From NCBI GenBank assembly GCA_029550345.1, contig JAKPHK010000117.1, positions 1 through 43,782 of the forward strand: a DNA stretch of 43,782 bases, in the 5' to 3' direction. Every line of letters begins with the position of its first letter. The stretch's first letter is position 1. The stretch comes from Pseudomonadota bacterium (GTDB taxonomy: Bacteria > Pseudomonadota > Alphaproteobacteria > Sphingomonadales > Sphingomonadaceae). Under the pieces are notes generated by a model that made no database searches, was not told the DNA's origin, and worked only from the letters and a program-made list of their open reading frames with translations. Below are positions 1 through 7,072 of this stretch, one piece after another. Made by a program: the position numbers and the translations under genes.

Positions 1-588
1 CCCGGTCACCTCGGTCAGCGCGCCGGAGCGTTTGCCGGGGGCGATCACGCCATAGGAGGATACCTCGTCCTCCGGCACTTCCAGCACCGAAATCAGGTTG
101 CCGCCCACCTCGTTATAGGCCTCGACCATCTGCTTCATGCAGCCGCCCGCACCGTCATTGCGGGCGATCATCAGCTCGTCCGGCAGGAAGATCGCAAAGG
201 GTTCGTCCCCCACGATCGCCCGGGCGCACCAGATCGCGTGGCCCAGCCCCAGCGGAACCTGCTGGCGCACGGCCACCAGATTGCCGGGCTGAATCCGGGT
301 CGGCTCCAGAATCTCGAGCGACTTGTCACGCTCGGTCATGGTCGCTTCCAGCTCGAAGGCGTGGTCGAAATGCTCGACGATTGCGGTCTTGCCGCGCCCG
401 GTCACGAAGATCAGCTGCTCGATCCCGGCCTCGCGCGCTTCATCGACCGCGTACTGGATCAGCGGGCGATCGATGATCGGCAGCATTTCCTTCGGAATCG
501 CCTTGGTCGCAGGCAGAAACCGCGTGCCCATACCAGCCACCGGGAACACCGCCTTCTTGATCGGCTTGCGGGGAGAAAAATCGGTCAT
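1..588 (-). CDS. galU: UTP-glucose-1-phosphate uridylyltransferase, partial
   Basis: This gene runs off the left edge, so only the first 196 codons are visible; it has no stop in the window. The translation begins MTDFSPRKPIKKAVFPVAGM, and GMGTRFLPATKAIPKEMLP is the nucleotide-binding signature of GalU-type nucleotidyltransferases; DRPLIQYAVDEA and GLGHAIWCA further match the family. The enzyme makes UDP-glucose from UTP and glucose 1-phosphate in the cytoplasm, feeding exopolysaccharide and envelope glycan synthesis, which fits the exopolysaccharide module further along. The ATG at 588 is preceded by an AAAGGG ribosome site. It diverges from murA across a 320-bp gap that holds an inverted repeat. 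Confidence 0.95.
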   Translation of the reverse strand, partial: MTDFSPRKPIKKAVFPVAGMGTRFLPATKAIPKEMLPIIDRPLIQYAVDEAREAGIEQLIFVTGRGKTAIVEHFDHAFELEATMTERDKSLEILEPTRIQPGNLVAVRQQVPLGLGHAIWCARAIVGDEPFAIFLPDELMIARNDGAGGCMKQMVEAYNEVGGNLISVLEVPEDEVSSYGVIAPGKRSGALTEVTG

Positions 589-690
589 GCGCGGCCCTTT
601 AACCATGATCGTATTGCAGCCGTGTTAAAGCGGTTTCGTTTGCGCGGTGCAACCTGGATGGCGTGGGTTGAGCCTGATGGCACTGAATGG

Positions 691-859
691 TTCACGCAGA
701 GGCGCAAAGAAGAAAGGGCGGCGCAGAGGTTTTGGGGGATTCCCGCGTGGCGGCTTTCATTCCGGCCGCGCGCCAATCGAAGCGGCAGGAAGAAAAAACG
801 GCTTCGCCGCGAGCACTTCGCCTCTGCGCCTCGCTTTCTCCCCCGCGCCTCTGCGTGAA
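691..859. repeat. Extragenic inverted-repeat element between galU and murA
   Basis: The 320-bp galU-murA gap (589-908) holds no gene. It contains two 39-nt arms, 691-729 and 821-859, that are inverted copies. Both start with TTCACGCAGAGGCGC (reading inward from each outer end) and finish with GGCGCAGAGG; only the middle of the arm differs. Each arm itself carries the GCAGAGG-type word twice. Such GCAGAGG-rich palindromes look like dispersed extragenic elements (REP/MITE-like); whether it is repeated elsewhere in the genome cannot be seen here. It could fold into a long cruciform or RNA hairpin and may lie in the murA 5' leader. Confidence 0.75.
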
Positions 860-908
860 CTACCCCGCCCCCGCTTGCCGCACGGAAGTTTCCCGCTAAA
901 CGAGAGCT

Positions 909-2192
909 ATGGACAAGATCATCATCGAGGGCGGCAAGCCCCTTTCCGGCACTATTCCGATTTCCGGCGCGAAGAATTCGGCGCTGACCCTGCTGCCCTG
1001 CGCACTGCTGACCGAAGAGCCGCTGACCTTGCGCAATCTGCCGCGGCTGGCCGATATCGACGGGTTCCAGCACCTGATGAACCAGTTCGGCATCTCGACC
1101 AGCATCGCCGGGACTCGCCCGGGCGATTTTGGCCGGGTGATGACGCTGGAAGCGCCGCGGATCACCAGCTCGGTCGCGCCCTATGAACTGGTTCGCAAGA
1201 TGCGCGCCTCGATCCTGGTGCTGGGGCCGATGCTGGCCCGGATGGGAGAGGCGACCGTTTCGCTCCCCGGCGGCTGCGCGATCGGCAACCGTCCGATCGA
1301 CCTGCACCTGAAAGCGCTGGAGGCGATGGGCGCGACGATCGAGCTGGCCGCGGGCTACGTCAAGGCGATCGCGCCCGATGGCGGCTTGCCGGGCGGGCGC
1401 TATAGCTTCCCGGTGGTTTCGGTCGGAGCGACCGAGAACGCGCTGATGGCGGCCGTGCTGTGCACCGGCAAGACCGTGCTGCACAACGCCGCGCGCGAGC
1501 CGGAAATCGTTGACCTGTGCAAGCTGCTCGTCGCGATGGGGGCTGAGATCGAAGGGATCGGCACCAGTGACATCACCGTTCACGGCGTGCCGCGCCTGCA
1601 CGGGGCAACCTACCGCGTCATGTCTGACCGGATCGAAGCCGGGTCCTATGCCTGCGCCGCCGCGATCACCGGGGGCGAGGTGTTTCTCCAGCACGCCGTG
1701 GCGGAGGAAATGGACGCAACGCTTCAGGCGCTGCGCGATGCCGGGGTTCATGTCGAACCGAAGAGCGGCGGGATCCACGTTGCCGCGCAGGGCAAGATGA
1801 AGGCCGTGACCCTCGCCACCGCGCCCTATCCCGGTTTCGCCACCGATATGCAGGCGCAGCTGATGGCGATGCTGTGCCTCGCCGAAGGCAGCTCGGTGCT
1901 GACCGAGACGATCTTCGAAAACCGCTATATGCACGTCCCCGAACTCAACCGGATGGGCGCCCACATCGAAACCAAGGGCCGCACCGCCGTGGTTCACGGC
2001 GTGCAGAAGCTGACCGGGGCCGAAGTCATGGCCACCGATCTGCGCGCCTCGATGAGTCTGGTGATCGCCGGCCTCGCGGCAGAGGGCGAAACCCAGGTCC
2101 ACCGCCTCTATCACCTCGATCGCGGGTACGAGCGACTGGAGGAAAAGCTGGCGCTGGTGGGCGCGCAGATTGAACGGGTCGGGGGGGATTGA
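909..2192 (+). CDS. murA: UDP-N-acetylglucosamine 1-carboxyvinyltransferase
   Basis: MurA transfers enolpyruvate from phosphoenolpyruvate to UDP-GlcNAc, the first committed step of peptidoglycan synthesis, in the cytoplasm. The 427-residue product has the usual family length. It starts [20 protein letters not shown], with the substrate-binding K22-N23 pair in GAKNSAL, and carries the catalytic cysteine C123 in [15 protein letters not shown], so it is the fosfomycin-sensitive Cys type by motif. The ATG at 909 follows a purine-rich ACGAGAG stretch. It is a single gene convergent with the LuxR-type gene downstream (18-bp gap). A long antisense open frame covers most of the gene but is a GC-driven shadow. 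Confidence 0.97.
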   Translation: MDKIIIEGGKPLSGTIPISGAKNSALTLLPCALLTEEPLTLRNLPRLADIDGFQHLMNQFGISTSIAGTRPGDFGRVMTLEAPRITSSVAPYELVRKMRASILVLGPMLARMGEATVSLPGGCAIGNRPIDLHLKALEAMGATIELAAGYVKAIAPDGGLPGGRYSFPVVSVGATENALMAAVLCTGKTVLHNAAREPEIVDLCKLLVAMGAEIEGIGTSDITVHGVPRLHGATYRVMSDRIEAGSYACAAAITGGEVFLQHAVAEEMDATLQALRDAGVHVEPKSGGIHVAAQGKMKAVTLATAPYPGFATDMQAQLMAMLCLAEGSSVLTETIFENRYMHVPELNRMGAHIETKGRTAVVHGVQKLTGAEVMATDLRASMSLVIAGLAAEGETQVHRLYHLDRGYERLEEKLALVGAQIERVGGD

Positions 2193-2210
2193 TGCGGCGT
2201 CCGCAGTCGA

Positions 2211-2714
2211 TCAGATCAGCTCCTCGATGAACTGCGCGATCAGCATCGACTGGCTGGTCACCTCGGCTTTGGTATAGACTTGGCTCAGCTGGGACCGGAC
2301 GGTGCCCTCTGCGGCGCGGCGCATGGCGGCGATCTCAGCGATTGTGGCACCTTTCAGCGCGAACAGCGCCACTTCCGCTTCGGCCGGAGATAGCTTCCAT
2401 TCGCTGAAGCGTGCGTTCAGCAGATCGGCCATCGCGCCGCGCGCCACCGCGAGCGCGGCGGCCTGACGGTGGGATTGCTCGATCGACCGGCGCAGCTGCC
2501 GCGCACCGAGCATCACCGACAGCAGGAGAGCCAACGCCACCAGCAGTTCCATCACCAGCTCAAGGTCAGGGCCTTGCCGGAACTGCGCAATCGCATCGTC
2601 GATACCGTCGAAAACGAAATAGGCGGCGGCAATCGCCTGAATGGTCAGCGCGGCGATCGACAGCACGATTTGGCGGTTCGCAAAGAGCGCGGAACGGTCC
2701 GAAGGATGAAGCAT
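2211..2714 (-). CDS. Membrane-anchored LuxR-type HTH regulator
   Basis: A 167-residue protein with two predicted transmembrane helices at about residues 14-36 and 52-70, a short basic linker that may coil (ARQLRRSIEQSHRQ), and a C-terminal LuxR-type helix-turn-helix at about 106-160 (LSPAEAEVALFALKGATIAE...AAEGTVRSQLSQVY). It is probably a transcription factor held at the inner membrane by its N terminus; the signal is unknown. I chose ATG at 2714 because an AGG lies six bases upstream; a TTG at 2729 is also in frame. It diverges from the COG4705-like membrane protein gene, a likely target or partner. The family resembles other short sphingomonad TM-HTH proteins without a named role. Confidence 0.8.
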   Translation of the reverse strand: MLHPSDRSALFANRQIVLSIAALTIQAIAAAYFVFDGIDDAIAQFRQGPDLELVMELLVALALLLSVMLGARQLRRSIEQSHRQAAALAVARGAMADLLNARFSEWKLSPAEAEVALFALKGATIAEIAAMRRAAEGTVRSQLSQVYTKAEVTSQSMLIAQFIEELI

Positions 2715-2818
2715 GATGGGCCTGTGCAATGGTTGAATGCCGGTGCAATCAACGCCTGCTTATGGAGTGTCAGCCGCCGTAGCGCTAGCGGGATCGGGAC
2801 TATGTCAGGAGACCCGTT

Positions 2819-3583
2819 TTGAACCCATCGTTCGACAATGAGGCGCAGACCGCCCTTGCCAAGGTCCCGGCGGTGACGCTGGGGTTCTGGGTGATAAAGA
2901 TCCTTGCCACCACCTTTGGTGAGACGGCGGGAGATACGCTCAGTATGTCGTTTGATCTGGGTTACCTGATCAGCAGTATGGTCTTCGGACTGATTCTCGC
3001 AGCGCTGGTTGCAGCGCAGATCCGCGTGGCGGGGTTTCATCCCATGCTCTACTGGACGACAATCATCGCCTCGACAACGGCGGGTACGACCCTAGCCGAT
3101 TTTGCGACCCGGTCGCTCGGCATCGGCTATCCGGGCGGATCGCTGTTGCTGCTGCTCAGTGTGATTGCCTCTCTGCTGTGGTGGCAACGGCGAATGGGCA
3201 GCATTTCGGTTGAGACCGTACACGAACCGCAGGCGGAACTGCATTACTGGGTAACTATCACCCTGTCGCAGACGCTGGGCACGGCACTGGGCGATTGGGT
3301 TGCCGATGGCTCATTGGGTTATCTTGGCGCGGCGGTGCTGTTTTCGGCCGCGCTCGCGCTGGTTTGCGCGGTGTGGTGGCGCAGGCTGATCACGCCGGTC
3401 GTGGCCTTCTGGGCCGCCTTTGTCCTGACCCGCCCGCTCGGTGCAGTGGTCGGCGATTTCCTCGACAAGCCGGTTGCGCATGGCGGACTGGAATTGAGCC
3501 GGGCCGGTGCATCGCTGGTCCTGGCGGTGGCAATCCTTGCGCTGATCCTGCTGGTGCCGCAGCGAGCGGCTCGGCGCGGCTAA
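2819..3583 (+). CDS. Fourfold-repeat membrane protein (COG4705-like)
   Basis: A 254-residue integral membrane protein of unknown function, matching in character the COG4705 'uncharacterized membrane-anchored protein' family. The sequence shows four internal repeats, each about two membrane helices, with an invariant frame: an aromatic plus Trp (W24, W79, W144, W198), Gly exactly ten residues later (G34, G89, G154, G208) and Asp exactly fifteen later (D39, D94, D159, D213). This gives eight helices with four regularly placed buried acids, suggesting a pore or transporter with fourfold pseudo-symmetry (inference). The start is TTG at 2819 with AGGAG just upstream. Its stop codon overlaps that of the convergent ribbon-helix-helix gene through a shared CTAA. 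Confidence 0.75.
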   Translation: MNPSFDNEAQTALAKVPAVTLGFWVIKILATTFGETAGDTLSMSFDLGYLISSMVFGLILAALVAAQIRVAGFHPMLYWTTIIASTTAGTTLADFATRSLGIGYPGGSLLLLLSVIASLLWWQRRMGSISVETVHEPQAELHYWVTITLSQTLGTALGDWVADGSLGYLGAAVLFSAALALVCAVWWRRLITPVVAFWAAFVLTRPLGAVVGDFLDKPVAHGGLELSRAGASLVLAVAILALILLVPQRAARRG

Positions 3584-3822
3584 CCCAACCGCCGCGCCAG
3601 CCATGCTACCAGCCAGACCCGGACCGCACCTGCCAGTCCCGGCGGGACCGGGGCCTTGATCCGCTCGGCATCAATCCGGGCGACCAGTGCGCTGATCGGC
3701 AGGCCCTCTGCTTCGGCCGCCTGCTTCAGCAGTTCCCAGAACAGCGGCTCCAGGCTGATCGAGGTCTTGTGTCCGGCGATCTCGACCGAGCGTTTGCGTG
3801 GGGGGTGATAGGGCGTGGTCAT
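3580..3822 (-). CDS. Ribbon-helix-helix domain protein
   Basis: An 80-residue protein with the pattern of the ribbon-helix-helix (RHH_4-like) family: RKRSVEIAGHKTSISLEPLFWELLKQAAEAEGLPISALVARID, in which the short beta strand (RSVEIAGHKTSISL) is followed by two helices. Such proteins are common in Alphaproteobacteria and are presumed DNA-binding, but this subfamily has no firm role. The C terminus (VRVWLVAWLARRL) is amphipathic. I favour ATG at 3822; an in-frame GTG at 3855 would add 11 residues. Stop codons overlap with the convergent membrane-protein gene (3580-3583, CTAA). It is divergent from the HTH-DUF4019 gene with a gap of about 60 bp. Confidence 0.75.
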   Translation of the reverse strand: MTTPYHPPRKRSVEIAGHKTSISLEPLFWELLKQAAEAEGLPISALVARIDAERIKAPVPPGLAGAVRVWLVAWLARRLG

Positions 3823-3884
3823 GGCCCAAGGGATACGAAAAATTCGGGGTGGCACGCAACCGGGTGCAATTCTACATCCCGGGC

Positions 3885-4634
3885 ATGACCGGCGGCATCC
3901 AGGTTCTGACCCAAAAGGAAAAGCAGGCGCTGCGGCTGCTGGTTGGCGGGCACGACGCGAAAAGCATGGCGCGGCACCTTGGGCTTTCGGTCCACACCGT
4001 CAACGAACGGCTGCGCGATTGCCGCCGCAAGCTGGGCGCATCGAGCAGCCGCGAGGCGGCGCGGATGCTGCGCGAAGCGGAAGGGCAGACCCCCGAATTG
4101 CTGAGGGACGAGGCTTTGGGGGATGCCTCCGCACCTGATCCGGCACAGTCTTTCGATCAGGCCGGGAGCCGGGGCTTATCGCGCCGGACCGGCTGGATGA
4201 TCGGAGGATTTGCGATGACTGTTGCCCTTGCCCTTTATGCCCTTACCGCGCTGTCCGGTGCGATTGATGGTGCCGCTCCCGCTCCGGCCCCCGTCCCAAG
4301 CGCCGCCGAAACCGCCGCGATCGATGGCGCGCGGCAATGGCTGGCGCTGGTCGATGCCGGGAACTGGCAAGCCAGTTACGCCAAAACCGGCAGCGCCTTT
4401 CGCAAGCTCAACTCGTTGGAGGGCTGGACCAAGGCGGGGCAAGGGGCGCATGGCGCCATGGGCCCGGCGACTTCACGCGAACTGGTCAGCATCGATTACA
4501 GCCCGGCACCGCCGCAGGGCCTGTGGACGATCCGGTTCCTTACCAGCTTTGCCAAGCAGCAGAACGTGATCGAAACCGTCGCCATGGCTTATGAGGATGG
4601 TGACTGGCGCGTGGTCGGGCTGATGCTCGACTGA
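3885..4634 (+). CDS. LuxR-type HTH, TM and DUF4019 fusion protein
   Basis: A 249-residue protein with an N-terminal LuxR-type helix-turn-helix (LTQKEKQALRLLVGGHDAKSMARHLGLSVHTVNERLRDCRRKLG, about residues 8-52), a cytoplasmic linker, one transmembrane helix at about 103-124, an Ala-Pro linker, and a C-terminal DUF4019-like domain (about 141-247, starting AIDGARQWLALVDAGNWQASY) that would sit in the periplasm. The layout suggests a one-component transmembrane regulator in which DUF4019 senses something outside; the ligand is unknown. I prefer the ATG at 3885 (MTGGIQVLTQKEKQ); GTG codons at 3849 and 3864 are in frame but lie in sequence unlike the family. No strong ribosome site is seen. Confidence 0.75.
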   Translation: MTGGIQVLTQKEKQALRLLVGGHDAKSMARHLGLSVHTVNERLRDCRRKLGASSSREAARMLREAEGQTPELLRDEALGDASAPDPAQSFDQAGSRGLSRRTGWMIGGFAMTVALALYALTALSGAIDGAAPAPAPVPSAAETAAIDGARQWLALVDAGNWQASYAKTGSAFRKLNSLEGWTKAGQGAHGAMGPATSRELVSIDYSPAPPQGLWTIRFLTSFAKQQNVIETVAMAYEDGDWRVVGLMLD

Positions 4635-4650
4635 TCGCGAAGGCGGTAAT

Positions 4651-4677
4651 GGCGGGCAGTGTTTCCAACTGCTCGCC
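4651..4677. terminator. Hairpin between convergent genes
   Basis: A stem of GGCGGGCAGT (4651-4660) with ACTGCTCGCC (4668-4677), nine of ten pairs, and a seven-base loop. It lies in the 63-bp gap between the convergent DUF4019 and acetoacetyl-CoA reductase genes, where a two-way terminator would be expected. Neither side has a clear T-tract, so intrinsic termination is uncertain. Confidence 0.4.
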
Positions 4678-4697
4678 TCTACGTCAGTGATTTTGCC

Positions 4698-5420
4698 TCA
4701 GTACATATGCTGGCCGCCGTTGATGCTCATGGTCGAGCCCGTGACGAAGCCGCCGTTGTCAGAGGTCAGGAAGGCGACCCCGCGGGCGATTTCCTCGGCA
4801 TGGCCAAGCCGGCCGACCGGGATCTTGGCGACGATCTTTTCCAGCACCGGCGCCGGAACCGCTGCCACCATGTCGGTATCGATATAGCCCGGCGCGATCG
4901 CGTTGACGGTAACGCCATACTTGGCGCCTTCCTGGGCAAGCGCCTTGGTGAAGCCGTGGATGCCGGACTTGGCGGCGGCATAGTTGACCTGACCGTATTG
5001 CCCGGCCTGACCGTTGATCGAACCGATGTTGACGATCCGGCCCCAGCCGCGTTCGCGCATTCCTGGAAAGGTCGCCTTGGCCATGTTGAAGCAGCCGCCA
5101 AGGTTGATCCGCATTACCTCGTTCCAGTCATCGAAGCTCATCTTGTGGAGCACGCCGTCACGCGTCACGCCCGCGTTGTTGATGACGATATCAGCCGGGC
5201 CATATTCGGCGGCGATGTCGTTGCAGTTGTGGATGCAGGCTTCGTGATCGCCCACGTCCCAGCGGATTGAGGGAATTCCCGTGCGGGCGGTAAAGGCCTT
5301 GGCCTTTTCCTCATTACCGCCGTAATTCGCGATGACCTGATGACCCTGCTTTTGCAGGCGCAGGCAGATCGCCTCGCCAATGCCTCTCGTCCCACCGGTT
5401 ACAATTGCAACGCGTGCCAT
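4698..5420 (-). CDS. phaB: Acetoacetyl-CoA reductase (SDR family)
   Basis: A 240-residue classical short-chain dehydrogenase that reduces acetoacetyl-CoA to (R)-3-hydroxybutyryl-CoA with NADPH, supplying monomer for polyhydroxybutyrate. Visible motifs are the cofactor loop TGGTRGIG (8-15), NNAG (81-84), the catalytic S134, Y147 and K151 (YAAAK), and the family-typical INGQAGQYGQVNY and C-terminal GSTMSINGGQHMY. The latter endings are characteristic of PhaB rather than FabG. The ATG at 5420 has a strong GGAGAAGGG ribosome site. No phaA or phaC lies beside it, so it stands apart from the rest of the pathway in this window. FabG activity is the main alternative. Confidence 0.9.
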   Translation of the reverse strand: MARVAIVTGGTRGIGEAICLRLQKQGHQVIANYGGNEEKAKAFTARTGIPSIRWDVGDHEACIHNCNDIAAEYGPADIVINNAGVTRDGVLHKMSFDDWNEVMRINLGGCFNMAKATFPGMRERGWGRIVNIGSINGQAGQYGQVNYAAAKSGIHGFTKALAQEGAKYGVTVNAIAPGYIDTDMVAAVPAPVLEKIVAKIPVGRLGHAEEIARGVAFLTSDNGGFVTGSTMSINGGQHMY

Positions 5421-5518
5421 TCTGCCCTTCTCCCATTTGGACCTTTCGGCAGGAGCTTAACACCAAGATGCCGCCCGGCAAGCGGGTTGCACAGCTTTTT
5501 GGTCGTAGGAGAAAGGTC

Positions 5519-6289
5519 TTAGAAGCGGAACTGGGTTCCGACATAGACGGCCTGGTTGTCCTGTTTTCCGTCGGTCAGCGGCAGCAGCCGGTCACGGTCC
5601 GAGGTGACGCGCACCCCGGCGGTCAAATCGAGGTTGCGGGTGACGCGATAGGACCCGCCAACGCCGACGGTCTGGTCGCTCTGCTCGAAGGTGCGCGGGC
5701 TGCGCCCGGTCTTCTCGCGTTCATCCAGTTCGACCCGCGGGGCAAAGCGCGAAGGCTTGTCCGCCCCGGCCGCTTCCTTGGGCTGATACGCCGCCAGATC
5801 CGGCATCTGCGCACGCAGGATCGGCGATGCTGCGACCGGGCCGGTGTTCTGCGCGAAGGTACGATAGCCGCGGGCAGCGCCCAGGCTGTAGGCGGTGGGA
5901 GCGATCGCCAGTCCACCGGACTTGGCCGGCGTCGCCGCCGGCATCACCGAACTGACCAGTTTGAGCGCCGATGCGGTTCGGCCATCGACCCGCACCGCCA
6001 CGGTCACCGCGCTGTCCGACCCGCTGGGGGTGGCGGCAGGGGTGAAGCGATAGGTGCGGTCCCTGGAGGAGAGCGCGCGAACCGTGATCGAGCGGGCCAG
6101 CCGCGGATCGACCTGGGCCGGAACGAATTCACCGCGCACCAGCGCGGGCGCTTCATCGGGCGATTCGAACCCGTGCGAAATGGCCAGCACCGCCGACGGC
6201 AGCGCGAGCAGGCTGACCGCGCCGAGCAGCAGTACGGTCCCGCCGCCTCCGCCGCGCTTGCGTTTGTCATCCTGCGAAAGCCTGGTCAC
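5519..6289 (-). CDS. Uncharacterised exported envelope protein
   Basis: A 256-residue protein that I do not recognise by name. It has a basic N terminus (DDKRKRGGGGG), a hydrophobic signal/anchor at about residues 18-37 (TVLLLGAVSLLALPSAVLA), a low-complexity Ala/Pro-rich middle and a C-terminal part (YRVTRNLDLTAGVRVTSDRDRL...NQAVYVGTQFRF) with alternating residues and a terminal phenylalanine, as seen in outer-membrane beta-strands. It may be an envelope protein anchored to both membranes. The start is ambiguous: GTG at 6289 (eight bases after GGAG) is preferred over TTG at 6292. It follows the promoter-bearing gap shared divergently with the DUF3576 gene. Confidence 0.65.
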   Translation of the reverse strand: MTRLSQDDKRKRGGGGGTVLLLGAVSLLALPSAVLAISHGFESPDEAPALVRGEFVPAQVDPRLARSITVRALSSRDRTYRFTPAATPSGSDSAVTVAVRVDGRTASALKLVSSVMPAATPAKSGGLAIAPTAYSLGAARGYRTFAQNTGPVAASPILRAQMPDLAAYQPKEAAGADKPSRFAPRVELDEREKTGRSPRTFEQSDQTVGVGGSYRVTRNLDLTAGVRVTSDRDRLLPLTDGKQDNQAVYVGTQFRF

Positions 6290-6459
6290 CAAAATCGCTC
6301 CGAGTCATGGCCGTGAGAGGCATTATCGCGCGAAAACGCCAGCGGGCCAAGCCGAATCCTGCGCTTTTGCTGCTGAATTTGCGGTGAACCGATGTCGCGG
6401 CGCGATCATTCAGGACGGGTTCACCGCCGGGACCGGCTATAGCCTTTCCCACAGCGGGC

Positions 6460-6487
6460 TTGCCGCGCGAAACGCCTCGGCTATAGA
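6460..6487 (+). promoter_or_regulatory. Candidate housekeeping promoter of the DUF3576 gene
   Basis: TTGCCGC (6460-6466), a 13-base spacer, then GCTATAGA (6480-6487) closely match the Caulobacter-type sigma-73 consensus (TTGaCgS, N10-14, GCTANAwC). It lies about 54 bp upstream of the ATG at 6541. A second copy of the -10 word, GGCTATAGCC, occurs at 6435-6444 with TTCACCG upstream, so two tandem start sites are possible; that palindrome could also serve the divergent gene. Confidence 0.5.
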
Positions 6488-6540
6488 GGCTGCGAACCAG
6501 CATCAGGCTGGACGTTAAGGTTACAGGATCCGGATAGACG

Positions 6541-7008
6541 ATGATTGCCAGCACTTCGACCAAAGCGAGCATCCTGGGCCAGACCGCCCGCATTGCCGTG
6601 ATTGCCCTTGCCGCGGTTTCGCTGGCTGGCTGCGGGCACAAGGATCGCCCCAAGGCCGATCTCGCGGCCAGCAAGATCACCACGATCGGGGTCAATTCCT
6701 ATCTCTGGCGCGCCAGCCTTGAGGCGCTTTCGTTCATGCCGCTGCTCCAGACCGACAGCAATGGCGGGGTTATCGTGACCGACTGGTACACCAACCCCAA
6801 CAACCCGAACGAGCGGATGAAGGTTACCGTCACGATCCTCGATCAGGATCTGCGCGCCGATGCGCTCCGGGTTGCGGCCAGCCGCCAGACCATGGCGAAC
6901 GGCGTCTGGGTCGATGCCCCGGTTACGGCGGCGACTACCCAGAAGCTGGAAGACGTGATCCTGACCCGCGCCCGCGATCTGCGGCGCCAGGCATCCGCCG
7001 GGAAGTAA
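6541..7008 (+). CDS. DUF3576 domain lipoprotein
   Basis: A 155-residue lipoprotein. The signal sequence ends in the lipobox LAGC with lipidated C31, after which GHKDRPKADL leads into a DUF3576 domain (about 45-150; SYLWRASLEALSFMPLLQTDSNGGVIVTDWY...RMKVTVTILDQDLRADALRV). The family is conserved across Alphaproteobacteria and usually sits immediately upstream of leuS, as here, with lptE beyond it; a role in the outer membrane is presumed but not shown. The 64-bp gap to leuS holds the hairpin CCCGC-TTGC-GCGGG (7034-7047) without a T-run. Confidence 0.88.
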   Translation: MIASTSTKASILGQTARIAVIALAAVSLAGCGHKDRPKADLAASKITTIGVNSYLWRASLEALSFMPLLQTDSNGGVIVTDWYTNPNNPNERMKVTVTILDQDLRADALRVAASRQTMANGVWVDAPVTAATTQKLEDVILTRARDLRRQASAGK

Positions 7009-7072
7009 TTTCAGGCCGCTCCGCGCTGCTCTCCCCGCTTGCGCGGGACCGGCAAGGCGCTAGAGGGGCGAC

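Noticed and set aside
585..2114. A 509-codon open frame on the minus strand opposite murA
   Set aside because: It is antisense to the well-supported murA gene, has low-complexity His/Arg/Gly-rich composition and matches no family; it is a GC-bias shadow.
7034..7047. CCCGC-TTGC-GCGGG as a terminator before leuS
   Set aside because: The stem is only five pairs and there is no T-run; read-through into leuS is expected from the usual operon layout.
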